Of a DNA stretch of 64,000 nucleotides, positions 45,427-56,448 are shown in pieces (position 1 is the stretch's first letter; every line of letters starts with the position of its first letter). Both the position numbers and the translations under genes were made by a program. The notes under the pieces were generated by a model, which worked only from the letters and a program-made list of their open reading frames with translations, made no database searches and had not been told where the DNA came from. The DNA is from Pelistega europaea (GTDB lineage: Bacteria; Pseudomonadota; Gammaproteobacteria; Burkholderiales; Burkholderiaceae_B): assembly GCF_013133775.1 (NCBI RefSeq), contig NZ_JABGBO010000011.1:29809-93808 (forward strand), read 5' to 3'.

Positions 45427-48254
45427 CCTGAGTTTCTCAAACCAGCTGCAATACCATTAATCGTTAAATGCACACTGCGTTCATCACGCAAATTATCATA
45501 GCGACTTTGGTGGTTTTCTGCACGGTGTTTACGTAGACGGCCAATGACCTCTACTTGTAGATAGTTAAGAGGGTCAATATAGGCAAAACGTTCGTGTAAC
45601 GTATTGGCAAGTACCTCATTATGGGCAAGTAATTCGTCGATTTCTAAAATTTCTTTGACGCAGGCTACGGTCAATGTATGTTCATGTTGAATCATACTAA
45701 AGATGCGTTGACGCAATTCCTCATCTTTGACCAAGGTACTGTATTCTTCTGCAATCTTAAGGTCTGACTTCGCTAACACCATTTCCATATTAGAAAGCAT
45801 GGTTTGGAAGAACCGCCAGTTTTTTGCCATATCACGAAGACGAGCGAGACGCTCTGCACGGCTTTCAGGTTCACCAGAAAAGCCCTCTTCTAAGTATGTA
45901 TGTATTGCAGTACCAAAACCATACCAACCTGGTAAAAGCACACGACATTGAGCCCATGAAAAGCCCCAAGGAATGGCACGTAAATCCTCAATGCGTTGCC
46001 CCTTTTTGCGAGAAGCTGGACGAGATCCAATATTTAAACCTGCGATTTCATTAATTGGAGTAGCAGCAAAGAAATAGTCCACAAAACCTTTAGTTCCGTA
46101 TACAAGTTGACGGTAGGTGCGTTGAGAGAGTTGAGAGAGTTGCTCCAGTAAACTTTGATATTTTTGCAAAAAAGTGTCGGGTGCCGATGCTTGAGATCCT
46201 ACAGAGGTGCGTAGAGTTGCACTTAGCAGCAACTCTAAATGCCATTTACCAAGAGGAGCAGAGCGGTATTTGTTTTGAATCACTTCGCCTTGTTCAGTCA
46301 GGCGAATTTGTCCTGCCACAGAACCAGGGGGCTGAGCAAGAATTGCATCAAAACTAGAACCACCACCACGACCAACTGCACCACCGCGACCGTGGAACAT
46401 ACGTAAACGTACACCATGCTTCTTGAATACTTCTACGAGAGCCACTTCCGTCTTATAAAGAGACCAGTTAGAGGTGAGGTAGCCACCATCTTTGTTGCTA
46501 TCAGAATAACCTAACATCACTTCTTGTAAACCAAGTTGGGCTTTCATCACACGCTCGCGTACTAGAGGGATACTGAGCCATTGATCCATAATCTGAGCCC
46601 CTGCTTCTAGGTCAGGGATAGTTTCAAATAATGGTGCCACAATTACTCCATCGTGAGGCTCTAGAGGCAAGAGTTGGCCTTGTTCGTCAGTCTCCATGCG
46701 GATAAGCCCAGTTTCTTGCTGAAGTACAAGGACCTCCAATAAGTCGCTTAATGTCTCTGTATGTGACACGATATATTGTTGAATTGCACGGTGTCCATAG
46801 CGAGTACGCATTTGTGCTGCTGTACGTAGAATGTCCAGCTCTTTACTCGTTTGCTCACTATAGTGTTGCCAGGGAGAAGCAAGAGGCCGGGTATTTTGAA
46901 GTTCCTCTAGTAGAAGGGAGACTTTTTGCTCTTCACTTAGTTCAGCATATACAAATGGTTTACCTTCAAAAGTGCTGTGACTGCGGGCAAAAAGTTCGGT
47001 CAATACGGCCTCGTGCACATCAGAGCTTTGACGTAAGTCCACTGTAGCAAGATGGAACCCAAAAATCTTTACTGCTTGGATGATATTATTCAAGCGTAAA
47101 TCAGCAATAGAAGCACCATGATTAAGACGAAGCGACTCGGCAACAAGATTCAAATCAGCCAAAAACTCCTCTGGTGTTTGATAAGCTTCTGCAGGTTTGA
47201 CATTAAGAATTTGTAATTTACCGTCGGAGAAGAGTTTGGCTGTTGCAGCAAGTTTGGCATAGACGGTGATAAGCACACGACGATAAGGCTCATCCAGACG
47301 ATGGGGGGAACTGTCTAAGCTATGGTCAGAGCGTTCTTTGAGACTATCTGATACATCAGTGAGTAAGGTACTCATGGATAGTTCTGTTGCAAGTGCACGG
47401 ACTTCTTTCAAATAATATTGAAATAGTGTGACCGCCTGTTTACGGAAAGCTGAGCGTAAAGTTTCTGCGTTGACATTAGGATTACCATCGCGGTCACCTC
47501 CAATCCAAGAGCCTAGTGTGAGAAAACAAGGCAGTTCAAACTGTTGAGTATTAAACAGCTTGTCCATTTCACGTTGGAAACGTTTATATAAGGTCGGTAA
47601 AGCGGGTAAGAATGTTGTTGCAAAATAGTTATTAACATTGTCTAGCTCATTGTCGACGGTTAGTTTATTTGCGCGTAGCATACGAGTGAGCCAGAGAATC
47701 TTAATATGTGCAGCTAGGTCAGAGACAATCTCTTCTTGGTCTGCTTCGTCTTCTTGTTGGTGATAAGCGATGAGTTTATTGGCAATAGCTTGATGAGCAT
47801 CTAGCGTACTTTTACGTTGTACTTCTGTAGGGTGGGCAGTAAGTACAGGCACAAGATTAGTATATTGCAATGCTTTAAGCAATTCTTCTGCACTGATGCC
47901 CTCTTGGGCTAGGGTAGCAAGTGTATGCTCTAAACTAGAAGCTGTATTTTGCGATTTTAAATGACGTTGTTGTTCGTGATCTTCAGCAATATTGGCGAGA
48001 TGTAGAAAATAGCTAAAGGCACGGGCAACAGTATTAGCCTCATCATCCGTCATTTGGTCAATGGCTTGGCTTAGGGCTTGGGTATGGGCTTCAGATGGCT
48101 CACGTCGAGCCCGTACACCAGCACGGCGTAACTCTTCGATTCCGTCAAAAACCTTTTGTCCCTCAGTAGATTGGATTGCATCACCAAGCAACTTGCCTAG
48201 TAAGTAAATATCGTCATGCAGGCGTTTATTGACCTTTTTGATGGTATTGGACAC
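45423..48254 (-). CDS. ppc: Phosphoenolpyruvate carboxylase
   Basis: Carboxylates PEP to oxaloacetate, refilling the TCA cycle. The catalytic His is H141 in LTAHPTEVQRKS, and the C-terminal signature FHGRGGAVGRGGG and the final NG region match the family; 943 residues is a little longer than E. coli (883). It is monocistronic, convergent with the LtaS-like gene, and diverges from nothing near: proB ends 205 bases upstream on the same strand. Confidence 0.97.
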   Translation of the reverse strand: MSNTIKKVNKRLHDDIYLLGKLLGDAIQSTEGQKVFDGIEELRRAGVRARREPSEAHTQALSQAIDQMTDDEANTVARAFSYFLHLANIAEDHEQQRHLKSQNTASSLEHTLATLAQEGISAEELLKALQYTNLVPVLTAHPTEVQRKSTLDAHQAIANKLIAYHQQEDEADQEEIVSDLAAHIKILWLTRMLRANKLTVDNELDNVNNYFATTFLPALPTLYKRFQREMDKLFNTQQFELPCFLTLGSWIGGDRDGNPNVNAETLRSAFRKQAVTLFQYYLKEVRALATELSMSTLLTDVSDSLKERSDHSLDSSPHRLDEPYRRVLITVYAKLAATAKLFSDGKLQILNVKPAEAYQTPEEFLADLNLVAESLRLNHGASIADLRLNNIIQAVKIFGFHLATVDLRQSSDVHEAVLTELFARSHSTFEGKPFVYAELSEEQKVSLLLEELQNTRPLASPWQHYSEQTSKELDILRTAAQMRTRYGHRAIQQYIVSHTETLSDLLEVLVLQQETGLIRMETDEQGQLLPLEPHDGVIVAPLFETIPDLEAGAQIMDQWLSIPLVRERVMKAQLGLQEVMLGYSDSNKDGGYLTSNWSLYKTEVALVEVFKKHGVRLRMFHGRGGAVGRGGGSSFDAILAQPPGSVAGQIRLTEQGEVIQNKYRSAPLGKWHLELLLSATLRTSVGSQASAPDTFLQKYQSLLEQLSQLSQRTYRQLVYGTKGFVDYFFAATPINEIAGLNIGSRPASRKKGQRIEDLRAIPWGFSWAQCRVLLPGWYGFGTAIHTYLEEGFSGEPESRAERLARLRDMAKNWRFFQTMLSNMEMVLAKSDLKIAEEYSTLVKDEELRQRIFSMIQHEHTLTVACVKEILEIDELLAHNEVLANTLHERFAYIDPLNYLQVEVIGRLRKHRAENHQSRYDNLRDERSVHLTINGIAAGLRNSG

Positions 48255-48458
48255 AAGTACCTCCTTATTGTTGTCACTTATCTAAATAGATGCCTAACTG
48301 TTCAACGAAGAAAAGTTGAGCCACTAAGGCATTTTATTTTAAAGAATAAATAAAAGAAAGACCTGAATCAGGCTTTAATCCTGTAAGTTGTAATTTAATG
48401 CAATGGCATAGGGAGAATATCGTGGTTTAATCATCGCACGGGATTGCCATAGCTAGCA

Positions 48459-49589
48459 TTACTTGCGAATAATAATTAAGTTATCACGGTGAATTAACTC
48501 TTCATTGTGAATGCTACCCAGAATATCAGCAATATGCTGTGTGGGCTGGCGTAGAATACGGCGAGTGTCAGATGATGCGTAATTAATTAGTCCACGGGCA
48601 TATTCCACACCATTTTCATCAATACAAGACACTAAATCCCCTCGTTTAAATGTCCCTATGACATCTATCGCTCCTACGGGTAATAGACTCTTGCCATGCT
48701 CAGTCAATGCACGTATGGCACCTGCATCAATAACAATTTTTCCACGAACTCTGAGCTGATCTGCTAGCCATTGCTTGCGAGCAGAACGGATACTATGCTC
48801 TGCGTGTAACTCAGTCCCGATATGTTCGCCTGCGGCAAGACGCACAAGAACATCGGGCTCATGTCCTGAAACGATAACGGTATGTGCTCCAGTGCTAGCG
48901 GCACGTTTAGCTGCCAGAATTTTGGTAATCATACCGCCTGTTCCAACAAAAGAACCGCTACCTCCTGCCATTTCTTCTAATGCAGGGTCTCCTGCTCGGG
49001 CAGTGTGTACAAATTTTGCATTGGGATTTTTACGAGGATCGCTATCATAAAGCCCGGATTGGTCGGTAAGAATGATAAGTGCATCTGCTTCTATTAGATT
49101 AGTAACAACAGCACCTAGTGTATCGTTGTCCCCCAAACGAATTTCATCAGTCACTACCGTGTCATTTTCATTCACGATGGGAATCACCCCCAAGTCTAAT
49201 AAGGTAAAGAGGGTAGAGCGTGCATTGATATAGCGAAGTCTATCAGCAAGGTCTTCGTGAGTGAGGAGAATTTGGGAGGCAAGAAGGTGGTGATGAGAAA
49301 AAGCCTCTTCATATGCTTGCACTAAACCCATTTGTCCGATAGAAGCAGCGGCTTGCTGTTTGTTGACCTCTCTGGGGCGAGAAGTCCATCCTAATCTTGC
49401 CATGCCTTCTGCAATGGCACCGCTTGATACAAGTATAATTTGCTTGCCTGCTTGATGTAACGAGGCTATTTGTTGTGTCCAGTTCTCGATGGCCTGATGG
49501 TCTATCCCCTTGCCGTAGTTGGTAATGAGAGAAGAACCAATTTTAACGACAATACGCTGGGCAGATTGAATAACAGAGGTAGAGGACAT
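48459..49589 (-). CDS. proB: Glutamate 5-kinase
   Basis: First enzyme of proline synthesis, phosphorylating glutamate. The amino-acid kinase domain ([38 protein letters not shown]) is followed by a C-terminal PUA domain (from about residue 280), as in E. coli. I choose MSSTSVIQS (49589); a frame to 49619 adds ten residues. In relatives it follows obg directly, but here an Abi-like gene on the other strand is inserted between. Confidence 0.96.
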   Translation of the reverse strand: MSSTSVIQSAQRIVVKIGSSLITNYGKGIDHQAIENWTQQIASLHQAGKQIILVSSGAIAEGMARLGWTSRPREVNKQQAAASIGQMGLVQAYEEAFSHHHLLASQILLTHEDLADRLRYINARSTLFTLLDLGVIPIVNENDTVVTDEIRLGDNDTLGAVVTNLIEADALIILTDQSGLYDSDPRKNPNAKFVHTARAGDPALEEMAGGSGSFVGTGGMITKILAAKRAASTGAHTVIVSGHEPDVLVRLAAGEHIGTELHAEHSIRSARKQWLADQLRVRGKIVIDAGAIRALTEHGKSLLPVGAIDVIGTFKRGDLVSCIDENGVEYARGLINYASSDTRRILRQPTQHIADILGSIHNEELIHRDNLIIIRK

Positions 49590-49654
49590 AATAAGTACTT
49601 CACTTAATGACAAATACAAAAAAGGTTTTTTATTGTACTCTTCCCCATGAAAAA

Positions 49655-49678
49655 GAGGAAACCAAAGCGAGTTTCCTC
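49655..49678 (-). terminator. Terminator-like hairpin, copy A
   Basis: GAGGAAAC (49655-49662) and GTTTCCTC (49671-49678), with a T tract on the minus strand. It is nearly the same sequence as the hairpin beyond the Abi-like gene at 50583-50613 (AAAGAGGAAACCAAAGC shared). Confidence 0.65.
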
Positions 49679-49828
49679 AGAGAAAAATATGTAAGTTTTA
49701 TCTATAAGGAAATGAGTGGATATTTTTATCCATGAGGAGTTTTCTGGATAGTTTTCTTTGTGCATCGGGATAAAAATATTTGGATAGAGATGATAGAGGG
49801 AATAAGTAGTAAGTCTTCCGCGCAAACG

Positions 49829-49851
49829 AAAAGCCAGCAGAGGCTGGCTTT
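49829..49851 (-). terminator. Hairpin between proB and the Abi-like gene
   Basis: AAAGCCAGC and GCTGGCTTT pair around AGAG, followed on the minus strand by TCGTTT. It would stop minus-strand transcripts coming from the direction of obg. The rest of this 330-base gap holds small inverted repeats (GGATA/TATCC near 49713, CTAGGG/CCCTAG at 49861 and 49891) and no gene. Confidence 0.45.
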
Positions 49852-49923
49852 CCACATAAACTAGGGGGTAGGCTTGTCGCCCTCAATAGACCCTAGCAAA
49901 CACTTTTATTCTAAGGCTAAAAT

Positions 49924-50559
49924 ATGACAAAATCAAGTATAGATATATTTTGTATTAGGCGAGTATTGTCAGCTCCAAGGTTGTCGACTTATGAAAAGAA
50001 AACGCACCAACTTGCTTCCGCGATAAATCTTTATCAATGGAATATGCAAATTGCTTCGGCTTTATTTGAGTGTCTTGGGGTGTGCGAAATTGTTGTCAGA
50101 AATGCTGTTGCCCAAGCCATACAATCGATACATGGAGAGCAGTGGGTTTTTAGCCCGCGTTTTTTACGCTCTATACCCCAGAAAAGAAGGGAAGACTTAG
50201 TCCGAGCCAGACGCTCTACGGTGGATAAAACCATTCCTGAACTTCCTTTTGTTTTTTGGCAGAGTTTTTTCACTGCACGTTTTGAAAAAGATATTTGGTA
50301 TAAACAATTCCGTTATGTGTTTCCTTATGCAGAAATGGATGACTTAGCTAGTTTAAGGAGAGACATTTTTTGTAGTTTGGGACGGATACGGATGCTTAGA
50401 AATCGTATTGCGCATCATGAGCCTATTTTTAATGAGAACATTGAGGAGTATTACAAGGCAATTATTAAAATCATCGCTTATCGCTGTGAGGATACTGCAT
50501 ATTGGTTGGAGCAACATCAGCGAGTGAGTATTGTGATGGCTAAGAAGCCTACATATTAG
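49924..50559 (+). CDS. Abi-like protein with HEPN RNase motif
   Basis: A 211-residue alpha-helical protein. The C-terminal half carries RNRIAHHEPIF, the R-x4-H motif of HEPN ribonucleases, and the N-terminal LSTYEKK and IVVRNAVAQAI elements fit the Abi_2/AbiD-F type abortive-infection family. Relatives act as phage-defence or toxin RNases that shut down the infected cell. There is no antitoxin-like partner next to it. It stands alone, opposite in direction to proB and obg, and between two near-identical hairpins, so it looks like an insertion. Defence activity is inferred. Confidence 0.82.
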   Translation: MTKSSIDIFCIRRVLSAPRLSTYEKKTHQLASAINLYQWNMQIASALFECLGVCEIVVRNAVAQAIQSIHGEQWVFSPRFLRSIPQKRREDLVRARRSTVDKTIPELPFVFWQSFFTARFEKDIWYKQFRYVFPYAEMDDLASLRRDIFCSLGRIRMLRNRIAHHEPIFNENIEEYYKAIIKIIAYRCEDTAYWLEQHQRVSIVMAKKPTY

Positions 50560-50582
50560 ACCGTGTTTGGCAGATTTTTAAT

Positions 50583-50613
50583 AAAAAAAGAGGAAACCAA
50601 AGCAGATTTCCTC
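50583..50613 (-). terminator. Terminator of obg, copy B
   Basis: GAGGAAA (50590-50596) and TTTCCTC (50607-50613) with seven A's at 50583-50589, i.e. a T tract on the minus strand just after the obg stop. It is the near twin of copy A at 49655-49678. Confidence 0.75.
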
Positions 50614-50630
50614 TGATAAAAATATATCGA

Positions 50631-51857
<1,227 letters not shown>

Positions 51858-51897
51858 TTATGTAGTCACGCCGTTATAGAAAGCTTGACGTATCCAT

Positions 51898-51925
51898 TAT
51901 TTAGGGAAGTACGCCATACTGTCAA
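51898..51925 (-). promoter_or_regulatory. Predicted obg promoter
   Basis: On the minus strand a consensus TTGACA (51920-51925) is followed after 16 bases by TAAATA (51898-51903), about 75 bases before the obg start. The remaining gap up to rpmA holds only the terminator at 52049-52080. Confidence 0.5.
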
Positions 51926-52048
51926 CGATTTTATCGTTGCTTAGAAGTCTAGTGTTGAGATGGACAACAGATAGAAACTCGCTGTACTGACTATGTGTTC
52001 AAGTTGACCTTTTGTATAAGTCAAACACCGCTTCTTCTCAAAATACAA

Positions 52049-52080
52049 ACGCCGCTCAAAACAATAGCTTTGAACGGCGT
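52049..52080 (-). terminator. Rho-independent terminator of rplU-rpmA
   Basis: ACGCCG and CGGCGT, extended by CTCAAAA/TTTGA pairing, form a long stem; on the minus strand a T-rich TTTGTATTTT follows. It ends the ribosomal protein operon 22 bases after rpmA. Confidence 0.8.
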
Positions 52081-52101
52081 GTATAGTAAAAAAGTCGCTA
52101 A

Positions 52102-52362
52102 TTACTCTGCTGCGATAACAGATACTGTTTGCTTGTTAAGCGCACCGCGAACTGAGAATTTAACTTGACCATCTACTAAAGCGTAAAGCGTATGGTCTTT
52201 ACCCATGCCTACGTTAGTGCCAGGGTGGAAACGAGTACCACGTTGGCGAACGATGATAGAGCCAGCAGGGATAGATTGACCACCATAAACTTTAACACCT
52301 AAGCGTTTAGCTTCTGAGTCACGACCGTTGCGGGTTGAACCGCCACCTTTTTTCTGTGCCAT
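52102..52362 (-). CDS. rpmA: 50S ribosomal protein L27
   Basis: Binds near the peptidyl-transferase centre. [22 protein letters not shown] is the typical N-terminus without the cleavable extension seen in Firmicutes. The 86 residues match. It follows rplU by 16 bases in the universal L21-L27 pair. Confidence 0.98.
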   Translation of the reverse strand: MAQKKGGGSTRNGRDSEAKRLGVKVYGGQSIPAGSIIVRQRGTRFHPGTNVGMGKDHTLYALVDGQVKFSVRGALNKQTVSVIAAE

Positions 52363-52378
52363 GTTTTAACTCCTGCTA

Positions 52379-52690
52379 TTAAGCTGTGATAGATTCGATA
52401 ACGATTTGAGTGTAATTTTGGCGATGGCCTTGGCGTTTTTGATAGTGCTTACGACGACGCATCTTGAAAATTTTCACTTTATCGTGACGACCGTGTGCAA
52501 GAACCTTAGCCTTAACCACAGCACCAGCAACCAAAGGCGTACCTACTTTTAAAGACTCACCTTCGCCGACTGATAAAACTTGATCTAGGGAGATTTCTTG
52601 ACCGATGTCTGCTGGTATCTGTTCTACCTTAAGTTTTTGGCCTTGGGCAACACGATATTGTTTGCCGCCGGTTTTTATGACCGCATACAT
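52379..52690 (-). CDS. rplU: 50S ribosomal protein L21
   Basis: A 23S rRNA-binding protein of 103 residues with the conserved start [14 protein letters not shown] and C-terminal [22 protein letters not shown] is its ribosome-binding site. The transcript appears to begin with a short hairpin (52723-52742), one arm of which could instead pair with TACCCA beside the start codon, a possible control device. Confidence 0.98.
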   Translation of the reverse strand: MYAVIKTGGKQYRVAQGQKLKVEQIPADIGQEISLDQVLSVGEGESLKVGTPLVAGAVVKAKVLAHGRHDKVKIFKMRRRKHYQKRQGHRQNYTQIVIESITA

Positions 52691-52691
52691 A

Positions 52692-52742
52692 TGGGTAACC
52701 TCTCAATAAATTTAAATAACAACTACCCACACATGTGGGTAG
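52692..52742 (-). promoter_or_regulatory. rplU leader hairpin with alternative pairing to the start region
   Basis: On the transcript CTACCCAC (52742-52735) pairs with GTGGGTAG (52730-52723). The second arm's TGGGTA could pair instead with TACCCA (52697-52692), lying between the ribosome-binding site and the ATG. The two pairings exclude each other. Confidence 0.35.
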
Positions 52743-52749
52743 CCTGCTA

Positions 52750-52778
52750 TTTTAACTATAAAACTCTTTAAAAGTCAA
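52750..52778 (-). promoter_or_regulatory. Predicted rplU-rpmA promoter
   Basis: TTGACT (52773-52778) and TTAAAA (52750-52755) on the minus strand with a 17-base spacer. Transcription would begin at about the first base of the leader hairpin. Confidence 0.45.
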
Positions 52779-52887
52779 ATAATTAGTGTATGAATAACAA
52801 CAGATGGTGGGTGTGGAGAATAATCACTTCTTCTAAATATAGCAATACGTAAGGAGGCAGTGGTATCACACAGTAGGTGATACCAGT

Positions 52888-53010
52888 CTAAAAACTTTTA
52901 TTCACATTCAAATAAACACCCCATGAATCACGGTTATAGGAGTCAGGGAGGTTGCTTTTGGTCTTGGTGTACTTCACATCCAAAATGTGCATGAAATCGT
53001 AGATGAAAGG
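52888..53010 (-). pseudogene. C-terminal remnant of an outer-membrane beta-barrel protein
   Basis: Directly after argJ (whose end is a TGA TAA double stop) the same frame continues for 40 codons to a TAG: ...MHILDVKYTKTKS, NRDSWGVYLNVNKSF. The alternating hydrophobic pattern and terminal Phe are those of a last outer-membrane beta-strand. The rest of the protein is missing. A hairpin (TGGTATCAC, 52861-52869, with its complement at 52877-52885) follows. Family of origin is uncertain. Confidence 0.55.
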
Positions 53011-53013
53011 TTA

Positions 53014-54237
53014 TCACGAACGATAATCTGCATTAATACTCACATAATCATGAGAGAAGTCGCAGGTGTATACAGTTTCGGTGATTGCTCCACGATGTAG
53101 TACGACACGAACAAGGATTTCGGCTTCATTCATCACAGCCTGACCTTGCTCTTCACGATATGCAGGATTGCGCCCTCCATCTTTAGCCACTAATACATCA
53201 CCGAGATAGAGCTCAAGCTGACTAGTGTCTAAATCAGTCACTCCTGCGTAGCCTATTGCGGCTAAAATACGTCCCAAGTTAGGATCTGAGGCAAAGAAAG
53301 CGGTTTTGACAAGGGGAGAATGAGCAATGGCATAAGCGATTTTGAGGGCCTCTTCAGAGGTTTTAGCCTGTTCAATTTGCACCGTAATGAACTTGGTGGC
53401 ACCTTCCGCATCTCGGATAATCTTTTGAGCGAGTTCTTTGGCAATATCGGTGAGAGCCGCATATAACGTTTTAAAGTCTTCACTATCCACCGCTGGTGCA
53501 ACACCACTTTGTCCTGTGGCGGCGATAATAAAAGAGTCATTGGTGGAGGTGTCTCCATCAACGGTAATGCGATTGAATGATTTATTCGCAATTTCAGTAG
53601 TGATTTTTTGAAGAACTTCAGCCTCAATAGCCGCATCGGTTGCCATAAAGCCTAGCATGGTCGCCATATTAGGGCGAATCATGCCTGCACCTTTGCTAAT
53701 CCCTGTGATGGTGACTGTTTGACCACCGAGTTGCAGCTGTTTAGAAGCAATCTTGGGTACTGTGTCTGTCGTCATGATACTATGCGCAGCATTAAACCAC
53801 TCATTGTCAGCAAGGTGGCTTACTGCTTGGGGAATAGCAGGGAGAATTTTATCGACAGGTAATGGCTCTAGAATAACGCCTGTTGAAAAAGGAAGTACTT
53901 GATCGTCATGGATGGCGAGTGCTTGTGCGAGTGCGGCAGAGGTAGTCAATGCATCTTGATACCCTTGCTCGCCTGTGCCAGCATTTGCATTACCTGTGTT
54001 GATTAATAGAGCTTCTATATTTTGACGTACGGCAAGGCGCTTTTTACAGATTTGTACAGGGGCAGCACAAAAACGGTTGGTGGTAAATACTCCTGCGACT
54101 TGTGTTCCTGGAGTAAAGCGGAATACCGTGATGTCTTTCTTGCCCGGTTTTTTAATTCCAGCAGAGGCAATCCCAATTTGTACCCCTTTGACAGGGTGAA
54201 TATCGCGGGTATCGGGAATATGGAAATTAACAGGCAT
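53014..54237 (-). CDS. argJ: Glutamate N-acetyltransferase/amino-acid acetyltransferase (ArgJ)
   Basis: Recycles the acetyl group in arginine synthesis. The self-cleavage site is in [16 protein letters not shown], with T193 as the new N-terminal nucleophile of the beta chain. All 407 residues are consistent with the bifunctional family, though mono- or bifunctionality is not decided here. A remnant of an outer-membrane protein abuts its 3' end, and hemL lies 40 bases upstream on the same strand. Confidence 0.96.
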   Translation of the reverse strand: MPVNFHIPDTRDIHPVKGVQIGIASAGIKKPGKKDITVFRFTPGTQVAGVFTTNRFCAAPVQICKKRLAVRQNIEALLINTGNANAGTGEQGYQDALTTSAALAQALAIHDDQVLPFSTGVILEPLPVDKILPAIPQAVSHLADNEWFNAAHSIMTTDTVPKIASKQLQLGGQTVTITGISKGAGMIRPNMATMLGFMATDAAIEAEVLQKITTEIANKSFNRITVDGDTSTNDSFIIAATGQSGVAPAVDSEDFKTLYAALTDIAKELAQKIIRDAEGATKFITVQIEQAKTSEEALKIAYAIAHSPLVKTAFFASDPNLGRILAAIGYAGVTDLDTSQLELYLGDVLVAKDGGRNPAYREEQGQAVMNEAEILVRVVLHRGAITETVYTCDFSHDYVSINADYRS

Positions 54238-54277
54238 AACACTCTCCTTTAGGTAGGACTACGTCAAACAACAAAAA

Positions 54278-55561
54278 TTACATCGCTGCTACTTTAGCAA
54301 AAGCCTTATCGGCCGCCTCAAAGGTTCGAGCAAGAACAGCTTCATCATGGCAAGCAGAAACAAAGCCTGCTTCAAATGCAGATGGAGCAAGATGCACACC
54401 TTCTTCTAGCATGGCGTGGAAGAACACTTTGAAGGCTTCAACATTGCTATCTTGCACCTCGCTAAAACTGGTTGGAACGCTTTCACGGAAATAAATACCA
54501 AACATACCACCCACAGAGTCAGCACTAAAGGTCACACCATGTTTAGCGGCTTTTTCTCGAAGTCCAGCAACCAGAGCACTGGTAGTGGCAGTGAGTTTTT
54601 CATAAAAGCCAGGGCGACATAAAATCTCAAGAGTTTTAAGACCAGCAGCCACAGATACAGGGTTACCAGAAAGAGTACCTGCTTGGTATACTGCACCAAG
54701 AGGTGCAATGCATTGCATCACATCACGACGACCACCAAAAGCACCAACAGGCATACCACCACCAATGACTTTAGCTAATGTAGTTAAATCAGGTTTGATG
54801 CCGGTAAGACCTTGAACACCTTTAGGGCCAGCACGGAAGCCAGTCATCACTTCATCAAAAATCAATAAAGCACCGTATTGTGTGCATACATCACGAAGCC
54901 CTTCTAAGAAGCCAGCTTTGGGTTTCACTAGGTTCATGTTGCCAGCGACAGGTTCAACAATAACGCAAGCAATATCATTTCCTACTTCAGCGAAAGCTTG
55001 TTTAACCGCATCGAGGTTGTTGTATTCTAGGACAATGGTATGGCTCACAAATTCTTCAGGAACGCCTGCGGAGGATGGATTGCCGAAAGTTAATAATCCA
55101 GAACCAGCTTTGACTAGCAGGCTATCAGAGTGACCGTGATAGCACCCCTCAAACTTGATGATTTTGCGACGATTAGTAAAACCACGAGCTAGACGAATAG
55201 CGCTCATTGTGGCTTCTGTGCCAGAGCTTACAAGACGGACTTGCTCAATCGACGGTAGCAGTTCACTGATTTTTTCTGCTAACAATACTTCAGCTTCAGT
55301 GGGTGCACCGAATGATAAACCGTTGGCTGCGGCTTCTTGTACAGCTTTGACAACTTCTGGGTGAGAATGACCCACAATCGCAGGCCCCCAAGAGCCTAGG
55401 TAATCAATATATTGTGTACCCTCTACGTCCCAGATATAGGCACCTTCAGCACGAGCAATAAAACGAGGTGTGCCACCTACTGATTTAAATGCACGTACAG
55501 GAGAGTTAACTCCACCAGGGATAGAGAGCTGAGCTCGTTCAAAAATAGCTTGGTTTTTCAT
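54278..55561 (-). CDS. hemL: Glutamate-1-semialdehyde 2,1-aminomutase
   Basis: PLP enzyme giving 5-aminolevulinate, the substrate of HemB found earlier in the window. The PLP lysine is K264 in [15 protein letters not shown]. The start [11 protein letters not shown] at 55561 gives the usual 427 residues; the longer frame adds ten. It lies in the betaproteobacterial hemL-thiE-thiD-like group that faces rubredoxin. Confidence 0.97.
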   Translation of the reverse strand: MKNQAIFERAQLSIPGGVNSPVRAFKSVGGTPRFIARAEGAYIWDVEGTQYIDYLGSWGPAIVGHSHPEVVKAVQEAAANGLSFGAPTEAEVLLAEKISELLPSIEQVRLVSSGTEATMSAIRLARGFTNRRKIIKFEGCYHGHSDSLLVKAGSGLLTFGNPSSAGVPEEFVSHTIVLEYNNLDAVKQAFAEVGNDIACVIVEPVAGNMNLVKPKAGFLEGLRDVCTQYGALLIFDEVMTGFRAGPKGVQGLTGIKPDLTTLAKVIGGGMPVGAFGGRRDVMQCIAPLGAVYQAGTLSGNPVSVAAGLKTLEILCRPGFYEKLTATTSALVAGLREKAAKHGVTFSADSVGGMFGIYFRESVPTSFSEVQDSNVEAFKVFFHAMLEEGVHLAPSAFEAGFVSACHDEAVLARTFEAADKAFAKVAAM

Positions 55562-55699
55562 AGGATTTACTTCAATTAAAATATTCTGCAATAATAATCA
55601 TTGGTAGTGTGATAATGACACTCTTAATAAAAAGTAGATGCTACTACACTACCGCAAGCGAGTAAGGCAACATACCACCTTACAAAGGATATATAAATT

Positions 55700-56446
55700 T
55701 TAATGCTTCGTTGCAAAGAGAGTCATAAAATCTTTGCAAGTTTGATAAATATCTGCTGTTTCAAATAATCCAGAAATGACAGCAATGCTGTCTGCTCCTG
55801 CATCAATGACTTGTTTAGCATTGGACAAAGTGATGCCGCCAATGCCCACAATGGTTGGGCGAGTAGGGGGGGTAAGTATCATATCCAATGAGTCTACAGT
55901 GGCTGTTGTGTCCGATGCGTTGAGCATACTATTTGGTAGTTGCGGTGATAAAGAGGCTGTCAATAATTGCTTTGCTTCCTCAAATAAGTGTAACGGTGCA
56001 TGTACGGCATCAGGTTTAACTGTAGAGGGAAATACTGCACCAAAAGCAAAATAATCTACCTCATTGGCTATCGCTTGTTGTGCTAGCTCAATCTGGTTAT
56101 AACAACTGACTCCAATAAGCAGATGTTTGCTGGCAGCAGCGATGTCTGCTTTTGCCTCTTGTATATCTCCATCATCACGCCCTAAGTGTACTGCATCAGC
56201 TCCAACTTCTAGTGCTAAACGCCAGTCGTCGTTGACTACGAAGAGGGTTCCATGATGTTGACAGCAGAGAGCAACACGCCGTGCTTGTTCGCAAGCCAGT
56301 TCAAAAGGGGTGTGTTTGCGACGCCATTGCAGTATAGGCAAACCAGCAGCACATGCTTGTTCAATGGCGTGGTATAAACGGTCAAAATCCGACCAATCAG
56401 GAGTGATGCCATATAGTCCAGTAGGGAAACGAGTTGCTATTGTCAT
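55700..56446 (-). CDS. thiE: Thiamine-phosphate synthase
   Basis: Joins HMP diphosphate and HET phosphate to thiamine phosphate. The barrel elements LYGITPDW, LQWRRKH, FVVNDDWRLALEVGADAVHLGRDD and VGIGGI are present. At 248 residues it is longer than usual because of a Ser/Thr-rich insert of about 35 residues before VGIGGI. LQWRRK replaces the common QLR(E/D)K. It starts two bases after the ThiD-like gene's stop. Confidence 0.92.
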   Translation of the reverse strand: MTIATRFPTGLYGITPDWSDFDRLYHAIEQACAAGLPILQWRRKHTPFELACEQARRVALCCQHHGTLFVVNDDWRLALEVGADAVHLGRDDGDIQEAKADIAAASKHLLIGVSCYNQIELAQQAIANEVDYFAFGAVFPSTVKPDAVHAPLHLFEEAKQLLTASLSPQLPNSMLNASDTTATVDSLDMILTPPTRPTIVGIGGITLSNAKQVIDAGADSIAVISGLFETADIYQTCKDFMTLFATKH

Positions 56447-56448
56447 TA

